Translations under genes and position numbers: made by a program | In this document: piece by piece, positions 46,732 through 55,976 of the stretch | How the letters are laid out: each line of letters opens with the position of its first letter | Position numbering within the stretch: position 1 is the first letter of the stretch | The notes under the pieces: model-generated | The model's input: only the letters and a program-made list of their open reading frames with translations | Told to the model about the DNA's origin: nothing | The model's database searches: none | Assembly (NCBI GenBank): GCA_029263175.1 | Contig: JAJCXZ010000087.1 | Coordinates: forward strand, 1 to 64,000 | Reading direction: 5' to 3' | DNA: 64,000 nt | Source of the DNA: Acidimicrobiales bacterium | GTDB taxonomy: Bacteria; Actinomycetota; Acidimicrobiia; Acidimicrobiales; Aldehydirespiratoraceae

Positions 46732-47582
46732 TGCAGGAATTCACCGGCCGCACCGCGGTCATCACCGGCGGCGCATCTGGCATCGGTCTGGCCGTCGCTC
46801 AACGGCTGGCCACCGAGGGCATGCATCTCGTGCTTGCCGATATCGAGGCCCCCGTCCTGGCTCGGGAGGTCGCCGATTTCGAAGCCGGCGGAGTCGAGGT
46901 GCTGGGTGTCGAGACCGATGTTTCTGATCGGAGGTCTGTCCTCGCCATGCGCGATCAGGCCATCGAACGCTTCGGCACGGTCGAGTTCCTCTTCAACAAC
47001 GCCGGTGTTGCCGGCGGGGGAGCCCTGCTCGCAGAGGACGACGACTACGAAGACATTTTCGGTTGGACGCTCGACGTCAACCTCTACGGCGTTTTGCACT
47101 GCATCCGTGCGTTCGTACCGGGCATGATCGCTCACGGGCGACCAGCCCACGTGATCAATACGGCGTCGATGGCCGGGCTGATCCCTGCTCCACTCGGCGC
47201 CTACACGATCTCCAAGTACAGCAGCCTCTGCATGGCGGAGCTTCTAGCGGGCGAGTGTGTCGACACCGCGGTGAATGTTTCGGCGCTGTGCCCAGCGTTC
47301 GTGGCCACCGGGATCGCCGACAGCACGCGCAACCTGCCAGAGCATCTCGTGTCGACTGTCGATGAATCCCCCGAGGCGGAGCTTCGGGCCAACGCAATCC
47401 GTGATCTTGTCTCTGGCGGCATTGCTCCGGCGGAAGTGGCCGAAGCGGTCTTTGCGGCAGTGGTCGATGAGCGGTTCCTGATCTTGACCCATGACGGCAG
47501 CGAGGAGACCGTGCGAAGCCGTACCGAGGCCCTGCTCGTCGGCCGCGTGCCCTACGACTGGATCGACAGCCCCCTTTCGTGA
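46731..47582 (+). CDS. SDR family oxidoreductase
   Basis: This 283-residue classical SDR has TGGASGIG near 13-20, FNNAGVAGGG, the catalytic Ser in NTASMAGLI and the Tyr/Lys pair in YTISK. The Asp in VLADIEAP after the second strand suggests NAD(H). The ATG shares one base with the methyltransferase stop, and its end overlaps the phosphatase start by 4 bases. It is about 25 residues longer at the C-terminus than the SDR at 42970. The substrate is unknown. Confidence 0.91.
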   Translation: MQEFTGRTAVITGGASGIGLAVAQRLATEGMHLVLADIEAPVLAREVADFEAGGVEVLGVETDVSDRRSVLAMRDQAIERFGTVEFLFNNAGVAGGGALLAEDDDYEDIFGWTLDVNLYGVLHCIRAFVPGMIAHGRPAHVINTASMAGLIPAPLGAYTISKYSSLCMAELLAGECVDTAVNVSALCPAFVATGIADSTRNLPEHLVSTVDESPEAELRANAIRDLVSGGIAPAEVAEAVFAAVVDERFLILTHDGSEETVRSRTEALLVGRVPYDWIDSPLS

Positions 47583-48322
47583 GCGATCTCGACGACCATC
47601 AGCTGGCGGCCGAGATCGCTCAGTCGACCGGCGACAAGCTCGTCGATCTTCTTCAGAACACCTCGAACTCGCGGCGCGGCTGGGGTGGCCTCGAATACGA
47701 GGGTGACGCCATGGCGCATCACCACATCGTCGATTGTCTTCGTGCGGCCCGACCCGACGACGCTGTGCTCTCCGAAGAGGGGAGTGATGATCGTTCCCGC
47801 CTCAACTCGTCTCGCGTTTGGATCGTCGACCCGCTCGATGGATCCAGCGACTTCGGCTACTCGCCACACTGGGCAGTTCACATCGCCCTGGTCATCGACG
47901 GCGCTCCGGTCGTCGGGGCGGTCTCGGTGCCGGGTTGGGAGACGACATGGGCGACCGAGCCGAAGCCGGATCCGATTGTGTCGAAGATCGGCGCCAGTCC
48001 CCGGATCGTCGTTTCACGGTCCCGGAGCCACTACGACGGTCGGCTACTCCAGGACGCACTGAACGCTGAAGTGATGGCAGTTGGCTCAGCCGGTGTGAAA
48101 GCCATGGCCGTGGTGCGTGGCGATGTCGATGCATACGTGCATGGTGGCGGCCTCTACGAGTGGGACTCGTGTGCCCCGGTGGCCGTCGCTCGAGCGGCCG
48201 GCCTCGTGTGCTGTCGCACCGATGGTGCTGCGCTCGTGTTCAACAAGTCCGATCCGTGGTCGCCGGGTTTGGTGATTTCTCGCCCGGAACTGGTGGACGA
48301 CATCGTTGCCGTGATGTCCTGA
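47579..48322 (+). CDS. Inositol monophosphatase family protein, CysQ-like
   Basis: This 247-residue Mg2+-dependent phosphatase has metal-binding motifs SEEGSDD near 62-68, VDPLDGSSDFGY near 83-94, and the C-terminal YEWDSCAPVAVARAAG. This matches the IMPase/CysQ superfamily; the W-D-x-x-A motif and short length fit actinobacterial CysQ, which removes the 3'-phosphate of PAP during sulfate assimilation. Other members act on inositol phosphate or fructose bisphosphate, so the substrate is tentative. The start is GTG in a GTGA overlap with the SDR gene. It is the last gene of the five-gene set. Confidence 0.87.
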   Translation: MSDLDDHQLAAEIAQSTGDKLVDLLQNTSNSRRGWGGLEYEGDAMAHHHIVDCLRAARPDDAVLSEEGSDDRSRLNSSRVWIVDPLDGSSDFGYSPHWAVHIALVIDGAPVVGAVSVPGWETTWATEPKPDPIVSKIGASPRIVVSRSRSHYDGRLLQDALNAEVMAVGSAGVKAMAVVRGDVDAYVHGGGLYEWDSCAPVAVARAAGLVCCRTDGAALVFNKSDPWSPGLVISRPELVDDIVAVMS

Positions 48323-48383
48323 CACAGTGAACTTGAGCGGCGGAGTCCGATTGTCGTAATGAGGTCGTAACATTGCCTGCCGT

Positions 48384-49628
48384 ATGACACGCCGCCTTGT
48401 GGTCCTGTTCACCTGCCTCGCGTTGTTCGCCTCTGCCTGTGGCGGCGGTGGCGACGACGAGGCCATCGACATCGACGACTTCGAGGTCGACGACACCGCT
48501 GCTGCCGATGCCGATGGTGCCGATGCGGCGACCACCTCCGAGCCGGCCCAGGTCCCGGCCGGGCCTCCGACGACCCGCGGCCCGGCACCGGTTGTCGTCG
48601 TCGAACCCATCACTGGGGTTGGTTCCATAACCCCGGTCTCGGGGGAGCCCCCATACACCGGCGTTCTCGGACAGATCGATCCAGATCGAAACGTCGTCGC
48701 ACCGGTTGCCCTCCCGCCCGATACTCCGGCCGCGGGAATCAGTCCTCTCACCGGTCTCCCGATCGACCCGGCCGTGGCGAGTCGGCCCGCCATGCTGGTC
48801 AAGATCGACAACACGGAGAAGGGCCGCCCCCAGGAGGCGCTGGCGCTTGCCGACATCGTCTTCGTCGAGCAGATCGAAGGCGGCTTCACCCGACTCGTCG
48901 TTGTCTTCCATTCGAACACTCCGGCGGAGATCGGTCCCATACGCTCCGGTCGGTCCACCGACATCGGCATCATCGGTTCCTTCAACGAGCCGATCTTCGT
49001 TTGGTCCGGCGCCAACGCCGTGCAGGGTGCGATCCTGCGCCGGCAGCGTTTCGTCGATCTCGGTGCCGGCACGCGTACCGAGTTCTACCGTGCCGACGGC
49101 CGACCGGGCACCTATGACCTCATGGCCGATCCTGCCGTGCTCTGGGGGATTGCCGAGGCCAACGAGGACGGCAGCACGCCACCGGCGCACTTCGAGTTCC
49201 AGAACGACCAGGTCGGTTTGCCGAGCGGCGCAATTCCGATCAGCCATGCCGACGTCTCGTACCCGTCGGTCACCAGCAGTTGGTCCTGGGACGGCGCGGT
49301 TGAAGGCTGGCGCCGCGAGCAAGGCGGCACCGAGCATGTCGACGCCAACGGCAAGCCCGTGATTGCGGCCAACGTTCTGGTGGCCGAGGTCGAGCAGGTG
49401 CGCACGGGCAGTGTTGATGTCGTGGGAACTCACGTCTACGAGGCGCAGTTCCTCGGAACCGGGGTCGGCTATGCGTTGATCAGCGGTCACATGATCGAGG
49501 TCACGTGGACGAAACCATCGATCCACAGCGTTGCCACCTGGACCACCCTCGATGGCGTTCCCGTTGCATTGACCCCTGGTCAGACCTGGATCGAGCTCGC
49601 GCCGATCGGTGGCCTGACCGCCGGCTGA
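48384..49628 (+). CDS. DUF3048 domain lipoprotein (YerB-like)
   Basis: This 414-residue lipoprotein has a short signal peptide with lipobox LFASAC followed by GGGGDDE, an acidic and Pro-rich linker to about residue 85, and then the DUF3048 domain (SPLTGLPIDPAVASRPAMLVK in pieces, FVEQIEGGFTRLVVVFHS, GPIRSGRSTDI, and the C-terminal LTPGQTWIEL). Bacillus YerB has the same domain; its exact role is unknown to me, but it is an envelope protein. A possible promoter (TTGAGC at 48333, TAATGA at 48357) lies in the 61-base gap upstream. It converges with the thiolase gene across 24 bases. Confidence 0.88.
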   Translation: MTRRLVVLFTCLALFASACGGGGDDEAIDIDDFEVDDTAAADADGADAATTSEPAQVPAGPPTTRGPAPVVVVEPITGVGSITPVSGEPPYTGVLGQIDPDRNVVAPVALPPDTPAAGISPLTGLPIDPAVASRPAMLVKIDNTEKGRPQEALALADIVFVEQIEGGFTRLVVVFHSNTPAEIGPIRSGRSTDIGIIGSFNEPIFVWSGANAVQGAILRRQRFVDLGAGTRTEFYRADGRPGTYDLMADPAVLWGIAEANEDGSTPPAHFEFQNDQVGLPSGAIPISHADVSYPSVTSSWSWDGAVEGWRREQGGTEHVDANGKPVIAANVLVAEVEQVRTGSVDVVGTHVYEAQFLGTGVGYALISGHMIEVTWTKPSIHSVATWTTLDGVPVALTPGQTWIELAPIGGLTAG

Positions 49629-49652
49629 CGCTCAGGCCAAGGACGACACAGT

Positions 49653-50834
49653 TCAGATCTTCTGGATCAGGGTCCCGGTGCCGAGCCCGCCGCCACAACA
49701 CATCGAGATGACGGCGTAGTCACCGTCGCCTCGATGCAGTTCGTGTACGGCCTTGGTGGTCAAGATCGCCCCGGTGCCGCCGAGCGGATGACCGAGCGCG
49801 ATCGCCCCGCCATTGGGGTTGACCTTGGCCGGGTCGGGCCCGAGTTCTTTCTCCCAGGCAAGAACCACCGACGCAAACGCTTCATTGATCTCGAACACGT
49901 CGATGTCGTCGATGGAGAGATCGTTGTCGGCCAGCAGCTTCCTGGTGGCGTCGATCGGACCGGTGAGCATCAGGACGGGGTCGGTGCCGACCAAGCACAC
50001 GTCGACGATCCTGGCCAGGGGTGTCAGGCCGAGGTCGGCCGCCTTGTCAGCGGTCATCATCAACACGGCGCCAGCGCCGTCGGATACCTGGCTCGAAGTG
50101 CCGGCAGTGTGCACCCCATCCTCACGGGCGACGGGCTTCAAGCCGGCAAGCGACTCCATCGTGGTTTCCCGGAGTCCGCCATCGCGGCTGACGGTGAGCG
50201 TCTCGCCGGTCTCCTTGCCGTCGTCGCCGAGCACTGGTACGTCGATCGGCACGATCTGGGTGGCGAAGGCGTCCTCTGCCCAGGCCCTGGCGGCGAGCCT
50301 CTGACTGCGGACGCCGAAGGCGTCGGTGTCGCGGCGTGAGATATCCCACTTTTCGGCGATGCGCTCGGCCCCTTCGAACTGGGAGGTGAACTCGTAGTGC
50401 TCCCAGTAGCGCTTGTTGACCGGACGACCGAACTCGCGATTTGCGGTCGTGGCGCCCATCGGAACCTGGCTCATCAGTTCCACCCCGCAGGCGACGGCGG
50501 CGTCGACGACGCCGGACTTCACGAGCGAGTAGGCGAGGTTGGTGGCCTGCTGCGACGAGCCGCACTGGGCATCGACGGTGGTGGCCGCGACCTCGACCGG
50601 GAGCCCCGCGGCGAGCCAGGCGTTGCGGGCGACGTTCATCGTCTGCATGCCGACCTGATCGACACAGCCACCGACGACCTGGCCGACCTCGGCGGGGTCC
50701 ATGCCGGTGCGGTCGAAGAGCGCCTTCTGGACGTCGCCCAGGACGCTGATTGCATGGCCGGTGGACAGATCGCCGTTCCGTCGGCCCACAGGACTTCGCA
50801 CGGCATCGACTATGACAACTTCTCGTTCACTCAT
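49653..50834 (-). CDS. Acetyl-CoA C-acyltransferase (thiolase)
   Basis: This 393-residue thiolase cleaves 3-ketoacyl-CoA in beta-oxidation or makes acetoacetyl-CoA. All catalytic elements are visible: Cys in VDAQCGSSQQA near 89, NEAFA near 330, GHPLGGTGA with the active His and the second Cys in MCCGGGLGTG near the end. The ATG at 50834 (MSEREVVIVDAVRSPVGRRNG) gives the usual N-terminus; the longer frame is antisense to the next gene. In contrast to the protein at 26669, this one is a complete degradative/biosynthetic thiolase. Confidence 0.95.
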   Translation of the reverse strand: MSEREVVIVDAVRSPVGRRNGDLSTGHAISVLGDVQKALFDRTGMDPAEVGQVVGGCVDQVGMQTMNVARNAWLAAGLPVEVAATTVDAQCGSSQQATNLAYSLVKSGVVDAAVACGVELMSQVPMGATTANREFGRPVNKRYWEHYEFTSQFEGAERIAEKWDISRRDTDAFGVRSQRLAARAWAEDAFATQIVPIDVPVLGDDGKETGETLTVSRDGGLRETTMESLAGLKPVAREDGVHTAGTSSQVSDGAGAVLMMTADKAADLGLTPLARIVDVCLVGTDPVLMLTGPIDATRKLLADNDLSIDDIDVFEINEAFASVVLAWEKELGPDPAKVNPNGGAIALGHPLGGTGAILTTKAVHELHRGDGDYAVISMCCGGGLGTGTLIQKI

Positions 50835-50871
50835 GGCGCCGACGATACGTGATGCGGCTACCGTCGACCGC

Positions 50872-51327
50872 ATGCGCGACACCCTTTTGATCATCCACAT
50901 CCTTGCTGCGGCCTCCTGGTTCGGCACCAACATGGTCCAGGTTGCGATCAACCCCGGGATTCACAAGCGCGACGCGGCGATCGCCTCGCATTGGCACACC
51001 ACGACGGCGCGTCTCGCTCGCGTCGTGTACATGCCGGCCAGCATGGTGAGTCTGGTGACCGGCATCTTGTTGATCGTCGCTGTCGATGACAGTCCCTACG
51101 AGTTCTCCCACATGTTCGTATCCATCGGTTTCGTGATGATCATCGTCGGGTCGGGCATGGGTATGGCGTTCTTTGCCCCCACGGCTCGCAAGGCCGCCGC
51201 GGCGTACGACAACGGCGACACGCAGGGTGCTGCTCAGCTGGAGAAGAAGATCGCCATGGGCGGCATGCTCGACACGGTGTTGATGGTCCTCACCGTTGCC
51301 GCCATGGTCGGCAAGTGGGGAGTTTGA
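50872..51327 (+). CDS. Four-helix membrane protein, DUF2269-like
   Basis: This small membrane protein of 151 residues has four hydrophobic helices and starts MRDTLLIIHILAAASWFGTN, a pattern with His and Trp in the first helix that is shared with DUF2269 and CopD-like families. A His in that helix and others in the loops could bind haem or metal, but this is not shown. An in-frame ATG at 50833 would add 13 residues. The gene is divergent from the thiolase and is followed by a methyltransferase after 31 bases. Confidence 0.75.
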   Translation: MRDTLLIIHILAAASWFGTNMVQVAINPGIHKRDAAIASHWHTTTARLARVVYMPASMVSLVTGILLIVAVDDSPYEFSHMFVSIGFVMIIVGSGMGMAFFAPTARKAAAAYDNGDTQGAAQLEKKIAMGGMLDTVLMVLTVAAMVGKWGV

Positions 51328-51358
51328 TGGTCGTCGGCGTTCGCGGACGAACGAGCTG

Positions 51359-52114
51359 ATGCCCACATTCGATCAACATCGCGCCGACTGGGAGCTTCTC
51401 GGCGAGGATGACCCGCTCTGGGCAGTACTGTCCAGCCCCGCGACACGGGGCAACCGCTGGGACGTCGACGCCTTCTTCGCCACCGGCGTCACCGAGATCG
51501 ATCGCACGATCGCCCGTCTCGAGCACTTCGGTTGGGTCGCTTCGGGCGATGTTTCGACTGCGGCCGACTTCGGATGCGGTGTCGGACGACTCTCCCGGGC
51601 GCTTGCGTCTCACTTCTCGTCGGTGGTTGGGATCGACGTCTCCGCCCAGATGGTTGCCCGAGCCGAAGAGCTGAATCCGGATGTCGTGGGCGTCACGTTC
51701 GTGACCAATCCTCGCCCCGATCTGTCGGCTTGGGCCGATCAGACCTTCGAGCTGGTTCACACATCGATTGTCCTTCAGCATCTCCCCGACGCGGACACGA
51801 TCGCCGGGTATGTTGCCGAGTTCTGTCGAGTCCTTCAGCCGGGAGGGGCCCTCGTCTTTGACGTGCCCACCCGTGTCGGCTGGTTCAACCGGCTCTGGCT
51901 CCGTCGGCGCGCTTATCGGGTCCTTCGCCGTCTCGGCGTTTCGCACCGAATGCTCCATGAGCGCCTTCAGCTGTCGCCGATGACGATGATGGCGGTGAGC
52001 TCCCCCGTGGTCGAGAATGTGCTGACCGACGGAGGATGCCTGGTGCTCGGCGTCGACGTGGCCGAGGTTTCCGGCATGGAGAAGTCCGTCTTCTACGCCG
52101 CAAAGCCGAGCTGA
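51359..52114 (+). CDS. SAM-dependent methyltransferase
   Basis: This 251-residue methyltransferase has motif I AADFGCGVGRLSRALA, a post-I acidic residue in VVGIDVSAQMV and the motif VHTSIVLQHLPD near 140. The C-terminal half is rich in Arg (RVGWFNRLWLRRRAYRVLRR), which might contact a membrane or nucleic acid. The ATG at 51359 gives the start MPTFDQHRADW; the longer frame begins inside the preceding gene. The substrate is unknown, although the FDQHRADWELL start resembles class I enzymes of lipid or natural-product pathways. Confidence 0.86.
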   Translation: MPTFDQHRADWELLGEDDPLWAVLSSPATRGNRWDVDAFFATGVTEIDRTIARLEHFGWVASGDVSTAADFGCGVGRLSRALASHFSSVVGIDVSAQMVARAEELNPDVVGVTFVTNPRPDLSAWADQTFELVHTSIVLQHLPDADTIAGYVAEFCRVLQPGGALVFDVPTRVGWFNRLWLRRRAYRVLRRLGVSHRMLHERLQLSPMTMMAVSSPVVENVLTDGGCLVLGVDVAEVSGMEKSVFYAAKPS

Positions 52115-52163
52115 CCGAGTATCTCGTTCGGTGTCGGGCCCGCTCACCTGTCACGATGGTGGG

Positions 52164-54422
52164 ATGACCGAGCCTGCTCCCGCTGATCGAACCGTCTTTC
52201 GCACCTGCCCGCTGTGCGAGGCCACGTGTGGCCTTCAGATCGAGGTGCGAGACGGTGCGGTGAAGCGCATCCGCGGCGATCGCGACGACGTCTTCTCGTC
52301 GGGCTTCATCTGCCCGAAGGGCTCGACGCTGAAGCAGTTGCACGAAGATCCTGATCGGCTGCGCAAGCCTGTCGTTCGACGGGGGGTCGACCACGATGGT
52401 GCGCCGGTCTTCGCGGAGGTCAGCTGGGACGAAGCGTTCCGCGTCGTCGAAGAAAAGCTCACCGCGGTACGTGAGCGTCATGGGGCCGAAGCCGTTGGGG
52501 TCTATCTCGGGAACCCCAACGTTCACCTTCTTGGCGCGGCCACGCACACCCGCCCGTTCCTGAAGGCGCTTGGGTCGCGCTCGCGATTCTCGGCGAGCAC
52601 GGTCGATCAGATGCCGCGCCATGTGGCGTCCGGGTATCTCTACGGTTCGGGCGTGTCAATGCCAGTCCCTGACATGGACCGCACCGACCTCTTCGTCCTG
52701 CTGGGCGCCAACCCCTTCGCTTCCAACGGCAGCATCTGCACTGCCCCTGGTTTCCCCGACCGCATTGATGCGGTTCGTGAGCGAGGTGGACGGGTCGTGG
52801 TGATCGACCCGCGTCGCTCCCGCACCGCGGAGGCAGCCGACCTGCATCTCTCCATTCGCCCTGGCACGGACGCCGCGCTACTGGCCGCCATCGTTCATCA
52901 CCTGATCGGCACTGACCAGGTCTCGATGGGACGAGTCTCCGCCCTGGTCGAGGGCACCGGGGAACTGGCTGCGGCCGTGGAGGGTTTCACGCCGGATTGG
53001 GCTGCGGGTGTGACCGGAATCGATGCTGATCAGATTCGCTCGTTGGCTGACGAGATCGGCGCCGCAAAGTCAGCAGCGGTGTATGGACGTATCGGCACGA
53101 CAACGGTCGAGTTCGGCACCCTCACGACATGGTTGCTCGACGTCGTCGCCATCCTCACCGGCAATCTCGATGAACCGGGCGGAATGATGTTTCCCCGGGC
53201 TGCCACCGAACGGGTCCGTCCGTCCCGACCGGGCCGGACGTACCGCGTCGGCCGGTGGGCGAGCCGGGTGAGCGGTCGTCCCGAGGTCCAGGGCGAACTC
53301 CCTGCAGCCGACATGCCGGACGAGATGATGGAGCCGGGCGACGGCCAGCTGAAGATGATGTTCACGTGTGCCGGCAATCCGGTCCTGAGTTGCCCCGACG
53401 GTGACCGAATGGACGAAGCCTTCGCCTCGCTCGACGCCATGGTATCGGTCGACATCTACCTCAATGAGACGACGCGGCACGCCGACGTCATTCTCCCTCC
53501 GCCGAGTGCCCTGGAGAAGAGTCACTACGACATCGCCTTCTACGGCCTCTCGATCCGCAACATCTCCAACTTCTCCGATGCGGTCTTCGACAGCGACGCG
53601 CTGACCGAGGAAGACATTTACGCCAAGCTCACTTTGATCGCGCTCGGGATGGGTGCCGGTTCAGACCCGGAGATCGTGCACGATCAGATGCTGCGGGAGC
53701 TTCTCGGCGCCGAGACGGCGGTCGAGGGTTCACCCCTTGCTGCGCGCGAGGTTGATGACCTGCTGGCGCAGCTGGCCGAGGGCTCTGGCTCGGTCCGTGT
53801 CGTCGACGCCATGCTGCGAACGGGTCCGTATGGAGACCAGTTCGGTGCCGACCCCGACGGCCTCTCGGTCGCCAAGCTTCGAGAGAACCCGCACGGCATC
53901 GATCTTGGTGCGCTCGAGCCCCGGATACCGGCCATCCTCAAGACGGTGGGCGATCGGATCGATCTCTTCGCCGGTCCATTCCTCGAAGAGCTTGCTCGCC
54001 TCGACGCCCGTGCCACCGAATGGGCGATGGATGGCCGTCTGCGGCTGGTCGGCCGTCGTCATCTCCGGTCGAACAACTCGTGGATGCACAATCTCGAAGT
54101 GCTCGTGAAGGGCAAGGCCCGCTGCACGCTTCAGATCAACCCTGCCGATGCCGCTGAGCTCGGGATCACCGATGGCATCGATGCCATCGTGCGTTCCCGA
54201 GTCGGTCAGGTCGTGGCGCCGGTCGAAGTCACCGATTCGGTCATGCCCGGCGTCGTGAGCCTCCCGCACGGATGGGGACATGACATGGCCGGCGCGAAGA
54301 TGGATGTCGCGCGGCGCCACGCCGGGGTCAACAGCAATGTGCTCACCGACCCGGCAGTCGTTGACCCGCTCTCCGGTACCGCCGCACTCAACGCCATTCC
54401 GGTCGAGGTCGTGCGGGCGTGA
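52164..54422 (+). CDS. Molybdopterin oxidoreductase family protein
   Basis: This 752-residue enzyme of the DMSO reductase superfamily has an N-terminal [4Fe-4S] motif, CPLCEATCGLQ followed by ICPKG (C-x2-C-x3-C-x n-C), the central bis-MGD domain with LLGANPFASNGS and VVVIDPRRSRTAEAADLHL, and the C-terminal MGD-binding domain (LQINPADAAELGI, VSLPHGWGHDMAG). No twin-Arg signal is seen, so it is cytosolic. No electron-transfer subunit lies beside it. The residue after the Cys-rich region that would bind Mo is not obvious. Formate dehydrogenase-like and other substrates are possible. The ATG at 52164 was chosen over 52131. It overlaps the next gene (GTGA). Confidence 0.92.
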   Translation: MTEPAPADRTVFRTCPLCEATCGLQIEVRDGAVKRIRGDRDDVFSSGFICPKGSTLKQLHEDPDRLRKPVVRRGVDHDGAPVFAEVSWDEAFRVVEEKLTAVRERHGAEAVGVYLGNPNVHLLGAATHTRPFLKALGSRSRFSASTVDQMPRHVASGYLYGSGVSMPVPDMDRTDLFVLLGANPFASNGSICTAPGFPDRIDAVRERGGRVVVIDPRRSRTAEAADLHLSIRPGTDAALLAAIVHHLIGTDQVSMGRVSALVEGTGELAAAVEGFTPDWAAGVTGIDADQIRSLADEIGAAKSAAVYGRIGTTTVEFGTLTTWLLDVVAILTGNLDEPGGMMFPRAATERVRPSRPGRTYRVGRWASRVSGRPEVQGELPAADMPDEMMEPGDGQLKMMFTCAGNPVLSCPDGDRMDEAFASLDAMVSVDIYLNETTRHADVILPPPSALEKSHYDIAFYGLSIRNISNFSDAVFDSDALTEEDIYAKLTLIALGMGAGSDPEIVHDQMLRELLGAETAVEGSPLAAREVDDLLAQLAEGSGSVRVVDAMLRTGPYGDQFGADPDGLSVAKLRENPHGIDLGALEPRIPAILKTVGDRIDLFAGPFLEELARLDARATEWAMDGRLRLVGRRHLRSNNSWMHNLEVLVKGKARCTLQINPADAAELGITDGIDAIVRSRVGQVVAPVEVTDSVMPGVVSLPHGWGHDMAGAKMDVARRHAGVNSNVLTDPAVVDPLSGTAALNAIPVEVVRA

Positions 54423-54964
54423 GCGAGCACCCACCGGCCGAGCTGGTGGGTGAGCGTGTCCGGCTGGTTGCTGTTTCCGCCGAACGACTCGAGGACATTG
54501 CCGCGGCGGTCAGCGCCAGCCTGCCGGAGCTCGAGCAGTTCATGGACTGGGCGGTGACCCATCCCGATCGGGAAGAGGACTTCGGCGAGTTCCTGGACGA
54601 GAGTATCGAGGGCTGGGAGACCGGGAGCACCTACAACTACACGATCATCGACCGCGTGTCGGATGAGGTGATCGGCGGCTGCGGCCTCATGCGCCGCGTC
54701 GGCCCGGGCGCGATCGAGATCGGCTACTGGATTCGCTCCGACCGTGCCGGTGAGGGGTTGGCGACGGAGACGGGAAGAACGCTCACTGCTGCCATCCGCG
54801 AACTCGATGGTCTGCACGCCGCGATCATCGTGCACGATGCCGCCAACAAGGCCAGCGCGAGAGTGGCGGAAAAGCTCGGCTACATCGAGTTCGACAGGCT
54901 GCCAGTCGAGTTGACGGCGATGGGTGACTCCGGGATCGACGTCTACCGTCGCCTCGAACTCTGA
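54419..54964 (+). CDS. GNAT N-acetyltransferase, RimJ/RimL-like
   Basis: This 181-residue acetyltransferase has ERVRLVAVSAERLEDI near the N-terminus, GGCGLMRRVGPGAIEIGYWI and DRAGEGLATETGRTL (the acetyl-CoA loop), then ANKASARVAEKLGYIEF, all typical of RimJ/RimL enzymes acetylating N-termini or small amines. It starts at GTG 54419 in a 4-base overlap with the molybdopterin enzyme gene and lies tail to tail with the luciferase-like gene across 3 bases. The substrate is unknown. Confidence 0.88.
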   Translation: MSEHPPAELVGERVRLVAVSAERLEDIAAAVSASLPELEQFMDWAVTHPDREEDFGEFLDESIEGWETGSTYNYTIIDRVSDEVIGGCGLMRRVGPGAIEIGYWIRSDRAGEGLATETGRTLTAAIRELDGLHAAIIVHDAANKASARVAEKLGYIEFDRLPVELTAMGDSGIDVYRRLEL

Positions 54965-54967
54965 TCG

Positions 54968-55876
54968 TTAGGCCGAGCGCAGCGCGATGCGCACGTCGCC
55001 TGCGCACTCGAGCGTCTCGAGCGCATCCGCCTGATCGATGTCCATACAGCGAATTGCGATCTCGTCGACACCGATGGCCGCAAATCGACCGAGCCGCTCG
55101 ACCGCTTCGTCGACACCGCCAAAGACCACGGCATCGCTCGTCATGCCTCGGTATCCCTTCGCCATTCGTTCTTCGCCGAGATCCCGGGCGCGGTTTTCGT
55201 CGCGCAAGATGATCACGTCTTGTCGAAGCACGATCTGGGGTACCGTCCCATGGCGTTCGCAGGCCTCGCGATAAATGTCGATCTTCGGTCTGAGCGTCTC
55301 CGGAGTTGAGCCCGGGCCGACGTACCAGGCGTCGCCCTCTCGAGCGGTTCGGTCGAGGGTCGACGGCGCCCCGGCGCCGATCCACCACTCGACGCCGTGG
55401 GGCGGGATCGGCGAGATGCTGGCATCGGCGATGTTGAACCGTTCGCTTGAGGTCCTCTCGCCCGCGAGGAGGGCCTTGATGACCCGGATCGACTCCTCGA
55501 GATCCTTGCCTCGGGTGGTCAGGTCGGCTCCCATGGCGGCGAACTGGTCGCGGCCGGATCCGATGCCGGTCTGGAGTACGAAACGGCGGTCAGCGATGGC
55601 TGCGAGAGTGCCGACGTGTTCGGCGACGAGCACCGGATGCCACAGCGGAAGGAGGAACAAGCAGCCCAGCGGTCGGCTCATGTCCCACTCCGCCATCAAG
55701 CGACCGAGCATCGGGGTGTTCTGGTAATACGCCACCGGCATGGCGTGATGGTCGCCGATCGTCAGCGAGTCGAGCTCCGATTCATTGGCGGCTCGAGCAC
55801 GTTGGAGCATCCAGCGCGCTCCTTCGGCATGGTCATCGATGCCGATGCCGGACGTGAGCGACGTGCCGAGTCTCAT
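54968..55876 (-). CDS. Luciferase-like (LLM) flavin/F420-dependent oxidoreductase
   Basis: This 302-residue LLM-family TIM barrel has the start MRLGTSLTSGIGIDDH, then SLTIGDHHAM, HPVLVAEHVGTLAAIADRRF and LQTGIGSGRDQFAAMG, which fit the family's cofactor phosphate-binding region. The C-terminus (GVDEIAIRCMDID) is the usual closing strand. It differs substantially from the LLM protein at 43785. It is divergent from the acyl-CoA ligase gene, with 100 bases between. Substrate and cofactor (F420 or FMN) are not determined. Confidence 0.88.
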   Translation of the reverse strand: MRLGTSLTSGIGIDDHAEGARWMLQRARAANESELDSLTIGDHHAMPVAYYQNTPMLGRLMAEWDMSRPLGCLFLLPLWHPVLVAEHVGTLAAIADRRFVLQTGIGSGRDQFAAMGADLTTRGKDLEESIRVIKALLAGERTSSERFNIADASISPIPPHGVEWWIGAGAPSTLDRTAREGDAWYVGPGSTPETLRPKIDIYREACERHGTVPQIVLRQDVIILRDENRARDLGEERMAKGYRGMTSDAVVFGGVDEAVERLGRFAAIGVDEIAIRCMDIDQADALETLECAGDVRIALRSA

Positions 55877-55976
55877 AGCCGGAGACTAGGCGGTCCTGCG
55901 TCGGTGCACTGCTGGTCGGCTTCACGGGTGCAGGGAACCGGGACTACATTCGGGATCACTTTTCGGAGGAGAACAC

